Origin: Pseudomonas tolaasii NCPPB 2192
Lineage (GTDB): Bacteria > Pseudomonadota > Gammaproteobacteria > Pseudomonadales > Pseudomonadaceae
NCBI RefSeq assembly: GCF_002813445.1
Contig: NZ_PHHD01000001.1
Span: forward strand, 744,001 to 808,000
Direction of reading: 5' to 3'
DNA: 64,000 nucleotides
Positions 57,062-64,000 of this stretch are shown piece after piece (the stretch's first letter is position 1; each line of letters starts with the position of its first letter). The notes beneath the pieces were generated by a model that saw only the letters and a program-made list of their open reading frames with translations, had not been told where the DNA came from and searched no databases. Both the position numbers and the translations under genes were made by a program.

Positions 57062-57073
57062 CCTCGAAAGGCT
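57062..57073 (-). promoter_or_regulatory. Small UUCG hairpin before rplK (L1 target candidate)
   Basis: On the minus strand GCCT-TTCG-AGGC, just upstream of rplK, at the place where L1 binds the rplK-rplA mRNA in E. coli. The short stem alone is weak evidence. Confidence 0.35.
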
Positions 57074-57106
57074 CCCCGGTTACTTGCGCGTATATCCCAG
57101 TGACGA

Positions 57107-57137
57107 CAAAACCCCACAGCCTCAGGCTGCGGGGTTG
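57107..57137 (-). terminator. Terminator of secE-nusG
   Basis: 12-bp stem AACCCCGCAGCC / GGCTGTGGGGTT (one G-T/A-C deviation) with a 3-base loop, followed on the minus strand by TTTTGTCG. It lies 14 bases after the nusG stop and separates it from rplK. Confidence 0.85.
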
Positions 57138-57151
57138 GGATGCTTGCTCAG

Positions 57152-57685
57152 CTAGACCTTTTCGACCTGACTGAACTCCAACTCTACCGGAGTAGAGCGA
57201 CCGAAAATGAGCACTGCCACCTGGATCCGGCTCTTTTCGTAGTTAACCTCTTCGACGGTGCCGTTGAAATCAGCAAACGGACCATCTGTAACACGAACAA
57301 CCTCGCCCGGCTCGAACAACGTCTTCGGCTTAGGCTTGTCGCTACCATCAGCAACACGACGCAGAATTGCTTCTGCCTCTTTATCGGTAATTGGAGCTGG
57401 CTTATCGGCAGTACCACCGATAAAACCCATGACGCGAGGGGTATCCTTGACCAAGTGCCAAGTACCTTCGTTCATGTCCATTTGAACCAGCACGTAGCCT
57501 GGAAAGAACTTGCGTTCGCTCTTGCGCTTCTGGCCATTCCGCATTTCAACCACTTCTTCAGTGGGAACCAGAATTTCGCCGAAGCCATCTTCCATGCCTG
57601 CCAGCTTTACGCGCTCCAGCAAAGAGCGCATAACATGCTTCTCGTAACCCGAGTAAGCATGAACAACGTACCAACGCTTAGCCAC
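57152..57685 (-). CDS. nusG: Transcription termination/antitermination factor NusG
   Basis: A 177-residue NusG, binding RNA polymerase clamp helices and linking it to Rho or to S10 of the ribosome. The NGN domain starts AKRWYVVHAYSGYEKHVMRS; the C-terminal KOW domain has FEPGEVVRVTDGPFADFNGT. The start codon is GTG at 57685. It lies 9 bases after secE. Confidence 0.98.
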   Translation of the reverse strand: MAKRWYVVHAYSGYEKHVMRSLLERVKLAGMEDGFGEILVPTEEVVEMRNGQKRKSERKFFPGYVLVQMDMNEGTWHLVKDTPRVMGFIGGTADKPAPITDKEAEAILRRVADGSDKPKPKTLFEPGEVVRVTDGPFADFNGTVEEVNYEKSRIQVAVLIFGRSTPVELEFSQVEKV

Positions 57686-57694
57686 GGGACACCC

Positions 57695-58063
57695 TTAGCC
57701 AACAATCAAGGAAACAAGCCAGCCGAGCAGGGAATCAAGACCCCACAACAGCAACGCCATAACCAGAACAACAGCCACAACGATCAACGTGGTCTGCGTG
57801 GTTTCTTGGCGAGTCGGCCAAACGACTTTACGGATTTCAGTGCGAGCTTCCTTTACCAGGACCGCAAAAGACTTGCCTTTAGCAGTTTGCAAGCCCACAA
57901 AGGCAGCAACAGCAGCAAGAGCGAGCAATGCGAGCACACGGTACAGGATCGGCGAAGCAGAGTAATACTGATTGCCAACAACGCCTACGACCACCAAGAC
58001 GACTACAGCGAGCCACTTGACCAGATCGAAACGAGAGCTTTGAGCTTCAGCCTTAGGAGTCAT
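57695..58063 (-). CDS. secE: Protein translocase subunit SecE
   Basis: A 122-residue SecE with three membrane segments (about 15-35, 38-60 and 93-115), the gamma-proteobacterial form. The conserved amphipathic helix and hinge are KEARTEIRKVVWPTRQETTQTTL (in part, residues 66-88). It stabilises SecY. It follows tRNA-Trp and precedes nusG. Confidence 0.97.
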   Translation of the reverse strand: MTPKAEAQSSRFDLVKWLAVVVLVVVGVVGNQYYSASPILYRVLALLALAAVAAFVGLQTAKGKSFAVLVKEARTEIRKVVWPTRQETTQTTLIVVAVVLVMALLLWGLDSLLGWLVSLIVG

Positions 58064-58109
58064 CTATGAAGATCCTGTGAAAAGAAAGCCAGACACACCA
58101 CGTGAATCT

Positions 58110-58185
58110 GGCAGGTCAGGAGGGAATCGAACCCCCAACCTACGGTTTTGGAGACCGTCGCTCTGCCAATTGAGCTACTGACCTA
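58110..58185 (-). tRNA. tRNA-Trp (CCA)
   Basis: A 76-base tRNA with encoded CCA end. The acceptor starts AGGTCAG and pairs with CTGACCT; the anticodon loop is CTCCAAA, giving anticodon CCA. The T arm is GGGGGTTCGATTCCCTC. It lies directly upstream of secE, its usual position. Confidence 0.97.
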
Positions 58186-58204
58186 AAACAAAATCAGGCC
58201 GACC

Positions 58205-58233
58205 ATTATGCAGACCTGAAAAAGACTTTACAA
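58205..58233 (-). promoter_or_regulatory. Promoter of tRNA-Trp-secE-nusG
   Basis: On the minus strand -35 TTGTAA (58233-58228), 17-base spacer, -10 CATAAT (58210-58205). Predicted start near 58198, 13 bases before the tRNA. In a genome with tufB here, this promoter would lie inside the tufB-tRNA-Trp gap. Confidence 0.65.
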
Positions 58234-58307
58234 CAACCAACCCCTAGAGACTTGAAATCGCCCAGAAAACAGGCACAACACCATCAAGCCGAGACAAGCT
58301 GTTAAAA

Positions 58308-58337
58308 CAAAGGCAGATATTTTCATATCTGCCTTGT
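58308..58337 (-). terminator. Terminator after tRNA-Thr
   Basis: Perfect 11-bp stem AAGGCAGATAT / ATATCTGCCTT with a 4-base loop, followed on the minus strand by TGTTTTAAC. It ends the Tyr-Gly-Thr tRNA transcript where tufB is found in some relatives. Confidence 0.85.
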
Positions 58338-58341
58338 TATA

Positions 58342-58417
58342 TGGAGCTCTTGAGCGGATTTGAACCGCTGACCTCACCCTTACCAAGGGTGTGCTCTACC
58401 AACTGAGCTACAAGAGC
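58342..58417 (-). tRNA. tRNA-Thr (GGT)
   Basis: A 76-base tRNA with encoded CCA. Acceptor GCTCTTG pairs with CAAGAGC; anticodon stem CACCC / GGGTG encloses TTGGTAA, anticodon GGT. Confidence 0.97.
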
Positions 58418-58443
58418 GAAACACACTGCACAACCTGCAAACT

Positions 58444-58517
<74 letters not shown>

Positions 58518-58541
58518 GGAGCTTGCAGCTCACGCTAAAAA

Positions 58542-58626
<85 letters not shown>

Positions 58627-58639
58627 TAAGCGAGCCGGC

Positions 58640-58667
58640 ATTTTACATTACGCCGACCTTCTGTCAA
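58640..58667 (-). promoter_or_regulatory. Promoter of tRNA-Tyr-Gly-Thr
   Basis: On the minus strand -35 TTGACA (58667-58662), 16-base spacer, -10 TAAAAT (58645-58640), then a GC-rich discriminator (GCCGGCTCG) typical of stringently controlled promoters. The start would lie near 58633, a few bases before the tRNA. Confidence 0.82.
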
Positions 58668-58769
58668 GCATTTTCTCATTTAAAAATATGAGGTTAGCTG
58701 CGTTGACCTTCGCTTCGCACCGTTGACCGTAGAAGTCTTCACTGCGAAGCGGGCGCCATTCTATGCAAA

Positions 58770-59216
58770 CTAATCGAGAGTTGCAACGCCTTCGCACAAC
58801 ATTATTTTATGTTTTAACTCATTGAATTCCTTAGCAAGGTTTTCAAAGGGCAGATCATCAGCCAGGCGCCTGCTTTCAGGGGCGACACGGAGCCAATACC
58901 CGGCAGCCTCCGGCGTATTGAGCAACTGAACCTTGACCTTTATATCCAGACTCACGAGACGTTGCGCCACCAATTGAGCCTGCTGCTGATCAACGAAGCC
59001 TCCGATATACAAGCACGTATTTTGCGGCTCGGCGCCTTTTGCACGATCACGTCGCACAATAGGATCAGAAGATTCACTCAGCAGGCGGATATCTTGCTGC
59101 CCGCCTCGATAGAGACTCAGGGGCGTTACGTCCTTGGCACGCAGCGGAGCATCTTGTTGATGCCAGATGTAATAGAAGGCATTAAGTACCAGCAAAAGCA
59201 AAAACAGCCAACGCAT
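58770..59216 (-). CDS. SPOR-domain-type membrane-anchored protein
   Basis: A 148-residue protein with one N-terminal membrane anchor (RWLFLLLLVLNAFYYIW) and a periplasmic part. The C-terminal half (about 65-140; CLYIGGFVDQQQAQLVAQRL then GYWLRVAPES) resembles a SPOR domain, which in other proteins binds denuded peptidoglycan at division sites. The ATG at 59216 with GAGG upstream is preferred over a GTG two codons earlier. It follows coaX by 7 bases and is probably in the birA-coaX operon. Confidence 0.78.
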   Translation of the reverse strand: MRWLFLLLLVLNAFYYIWHQQDAPLRAKDVTPLSLYRGGQQDIRLLSESSDPIVRRDRAKGAEPQNTCLYIGGFVDQQQAQLVAQRLVSLDIKVKVQLLNTPEAAGYWLRVAPESRRLADDLPFENLAKEFNELKHKIMLCEGVATLD

Positions 59217-59223
59217 AATCACC

Positions 59224-59973
59224 TCAGGGTAAAGGGCACGCCATCGCCAACCCTACAAAAACCAGGTCAGGTACCAGCCTGGCTTGCGGCGCAACGTCCG
59301 AGACCAGATCAGCGTCACCACCGGTCAAGAAAACAGAAAAATTCTCCCCCCAGTAACTTCTGGCCAGTTCGAGCTGAGTAAGCACAAACCCTCTGAGCAT
59401 CAGCGCGCAACCACGCTCCACAGCCTCCACAGTCGTGCGACCTGGAGAAAGGCGCTCAACCGCCTGCTCAGCAGCTGAATCGTCGTAGCGAATTTTGCGC
59501 GTATGCGTTCGCAACTGGTTGCGCATAAGTGGCATTCCGGGGCAGATAAAACCGCCCAAATGCTCTCCATCCGCAGCGATAAAGTCCGCGGTCGCCGCTG
59601 TACCAAAATCGAGGACCAGGCACGCACCTGACGCAAGCTTGAACCCGCCGAGCATCGCTAGCCAGCGATCGAGCCCAAGGCGCTCGTACTCTTCATAGCC
59701 ATTACGCACCCCTGCCATCTCGCGTGCAGAGGCCGCACATGACACTACCACTCCGAAAGCAGCCTTCAACGCGCTTACCAGCTTGTCAGTCTCTTCAGAT
59801 GCGCGAACACTCACAAGCCGGCACCGCGTCAGCAACAAGCCAGGAATCGCCAGCAGGCTCTCAACCAGCGCGGCATCCGAACCGACAACCCCTTCTGCAG
59901 AGGCTTCAGCCTTGCTTGATGCAAGCACACGCCACTTGATGAAGCTGTTCCCACAGTCGAGCTCAAGAATCAT
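59224..59973 (-). CDS. coaX: Type III pantothenate kinase
   Basis: A 249-residue CoaX, the first enzyme of coenzyme A synthesis, phosphorylating pantothenate; insensitive to CoA feedback as a family trait. The ASKHA phosphate motif is ILELDCGNSFIKWRV near the N-terminus, the adenosine/second motif is LVLDFGTAATADFI, and GGFICPGMPLM is conserved. The start overlaps the birA stop by 11 bases, so the two vitamin-related genes are coupled. Confidence 0.95.
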   Translation of the reverse strand: MILELDCGNSFIKWRVLASSKAEASAEGVVGSDAALVESLLAIPGLLLTRCRLVSVRASEETDKLVSALKAAFGVVVSCAASAREMAGVRNGYEEYERLGLDRWLAMLGGFKLASGACLVLDFGTAATADFIAADGEHLGGFICPGMPLMRNQLRTHTRKIRYDDSAAEQAVERLSPGRTTVEAVERGCALMLRGFVLTQLELARSYWGENFSVFLTGGDADLVSDVAPQARLVPDLVFVGLAMACPLP

Positions 59974-60922
59974 CACGCAACCTCAGGCTTAACTCACCAC
60001 CGCTATAAACTTTCTCAACGCCGTCTACGCTTAAGCGCAGCGCCCCTTGGCGATCAACACCCAATACAACCCCATCAATCTGATTCACACCCGCAATCAG
60101 AGATACAGCCCTTCCCTGCCACAAGTGGTGCTGCTCCCACTCATCCTGAAGCTGCGAAAAGCCAGAAGCCATGTGTCGATCCAAATAACGCTGCAGTTGC
60201 AATCCCAGCTGAGCAACCAGGTAATTACGGTCGACCTGAGAGCCCTTTTCAAGCCCTACCGATGTCCACTGCTGATCAACCTCGTCCGCCTTCTGCATAT
60301 TCACGTTAATACCGATACCCAGGACAACGTGACAAATATCAGCAGGATCCCCTACCAACTCGAGCAATATACCGGCTATTTTCTTCGAGCCGACCAAGAC
60401 ATCGTTTGGCCATTTCAAAGAAGCGTTTTGCACACCTACGCCACGCAAGGCGTGCATCACTGCCAGCCCCACCACAAGACTGAGCCCCTCCAGCTGTCGC
60501 AATCCGCCCTCTATACGCAACACCAGGCTGTAATACAGGTTCTGAGCGAAGGGACTGACCCACTTACGGCCGCGACGCCCTCTGCCGGCTGTTTGTTGCT
60601 CTGCCAGCACCAGAAAAGGCGCAGTGGACCCAGCACTTACGAGGCGAAGAGCTTCTGCATTGGTGGAGTCAATAGAATCAAAAATATGAATTGGCCACGC
60701 CAAATCAGGTGCATTGGCCGCAATATCCCCAGCATTCAAAAACACCAACGGAGACATCAATTGATACCCCTTGCCACGCACTTTATGGATGGGCAAGTTC
60801 AATTCCGCCTCGAGATGCTGGAGCTGCTTCCAGACAGCGCTCCGACTGACCCCCAAGGCCTCTCCAAGCGCTTCCCCGGAATGAAAGCGGCCATCTTTTA
60901 GAAGGTTCAACAACGTCAGCAT
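59963..60922 (-). CDS. birA: Biotin-protein ligase / biotin operon repressor
   Basis: A 319-residue BirA with all three parts: N-terminal winged helix (DGRFHSGEALGEALGVSRSA then VWKQLQHLE), the catalytic core with the biotinyl-AMP loop AGRGRRGRKWVSP, KWPNDV and GIGINVNM, and a C-terminal SH3-like domain. It activates biotin and transfers it to the carboxylase carrier protein; the HTH implies it also represses biotin genes. It lies just after the rrn operon on the same strand. Confidence 0.96.
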   Translation of the reverse strand: MLTLLNLLKDGRFHSGEALGEALGVSRSAVWKQLQHLEAELNLPIHKVRGKGYQLMSPLVFLNAGDIAANAPDLAWPIHIFDSIDSTNAEALRLVSAGSTAPFLVLAEQQTAGRGRRGRKWVSPFAQNLYYSLVLRIEGGLRQLEGLSLVVGLAVMHALRGVGVQNASLKWPNDVLVGSKKIAGILLELVGDPADICHVVLGIGINVNMQKADEVDQQWTSVGLEKGSQVDRNYLVAQLGLQLQRYLDRHMASGFSQLQDEWEQHHLWQGRAVSLIAGVNQIDGVVLGVDRQGALRLSVDGVEKVYSGGELSLRLRDDS

Positions 60923-61035
60923 GCAAGTACCGCCTCACTATGAGGCCCGCATGATAGCCATGCGCAGGGTCATTGCATAGAAATGGCAGGACTTAGTATG
61001 ACGAGCGCCCCCTACCTGGACTTTTGGGACGCCCA

Positions 61036-61073
61036 AAACAAAACCCCAACTGCTCTCGCAATTGGGGTTTTGG
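61036..61073 (-). terminator. Terminator of the rRNA operon
   Basis: 11-bp stem CAAAACCCCAA / TTGGGGTTTTG with a 12-base loop, followed on the minus strand by TTTTGG, just after 5S rRNA. Confidence 0.88.
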
Positions 61074-61080
61074 AATTTAA

Positions 61081-61197
61081 TCTTGACGATGACCTACTCT
61101 CACATGGGGAAACCCCACACTACCATCGGCGATGCATCGTTTCACTACTGAGTTCGGGATGGGATCAGGTGGTTCCAATGCTCTATGGTCGTCAAGA
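61081..61197 (-). rRNA. rrf: 5S ribosomal RNA
   Basis: About 117 bases; read on the minus strand it contains CCACCTGATCCCATCCCGAA and GATGGTAGTGTGGGGTTTCC, the conserved 5S loops, and the two ends TCTTGACGA and TCGTCAAGA pair. Exact ends are uncertain by a few bases. The 155-base spacer between it and 23S shows nothing further. Confidence 0.95.
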
Positions 61198-61352
61198 AAT
61201 TCGGGTACTGAGTCGTGGCGTTCGCCTCGCTTCAGCAAATTGGGTATGTGACAGCTTTCGGTGTTTTGTGAGCGTCGAACTTTCGGTTCATTTCGTCTTC
61301 ACACACCGCAATCTGATGCTCGTTAGAGTAGTCAAATTGCTTGGGTGTTATA

Positions 61353-64000
<2,648 letters not shown>

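Overview
The window is a chromosomal segment of a Pseudomonas, most likely of the P. fluorescens group. The evidence is protein-level similarity to Pseudomonas families throughout, the gene order (ssb, uvrA, bfr, katA, rplQ ... rpoB, secE, birA, rrn), and several copies of the roughly 20-bp REP palindrome (GTGGGAGCGGGCTTGCCCGC type) that is abundant in fluorescent pseudomonads. No phage, insertion sequence, CRISPR array or plasmid gene was seen. Coding density is high and no gap between genes reaches 300 bases.

Left part (1-20.4 kb), metabolic and stress genes in short operons separated by REP pairs: ribD (partial) and nrdR; a YbaY-type lipoprotein overlapping a class I methyltransferase; a YbbN/CnoX thioredoxin; a probable Zur-controlled zinc operon (His-rich DUF2796 protein, ABC ATPase, FtsX-type permease, DUF3299 protein); the outer-membrane protein OprG; an aldehyde dehydrogenase; a degenerate RmlD-like protein; an MscS-family channel; the ybhP-clsB-ybhN operon; an alpha/beta hydrolase overlapping a DUF3182 gene; a cysteine hydrolase; tam and a divergent LysR regulator.

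Middle part (20.4-27.6 kb), DNA repair and oxidative stress: an MFS transporter followed by ssb on the minus strand; uvrA on the plus strand from a TTG start behind a LexA-like box; a bacterioferritin-family ferritin lacking the haem-binding Met; and catalase.

Right part (27.7-64 kb), transcription and translation, all on the minus strand. Read in the direction of transcription (right to left) it runs: 23S rRNA (partial), 5S rRNA, then birA, coaX and a SPOR-domain protein; tRNA-Tyr, -Gly and -Thr; tRNA-Trp, secE, nusG; rplK, rplA, rplJ, rplL, rpoB, rpoC; rpsL, rpsG, fusA, tuf; the S10 and spc ribosomal protein clusters through secY and rpmJ; and the alpha operon rpsM-rpsK-rpsD-rpoA-rplQ. Good sigma70-type promoters can be read in front of tRNA-Tyr, tRNA-Trp, rpsL, rpsJ and rpsM, and hairpin terminators or attenuators lie at most operon boundaries. 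The second tuf gene that other pseudomonads carry between tRNA-Thr and tRNA-Trp is absent; a terminator and a promoter occupy the gap.

Most of the window is well-known housekeeping DNA and I see no clear new system. The best leads are the DUF3182/alpha-beta-hydrolase pair (the DUF3182 sequence looks ATP-grasp-like), the zinc operon, the RmlD-like protein without its catalytic Tyr/Lys, the tuf-less tRNA junction, and several ribosomal-operon leader structures.
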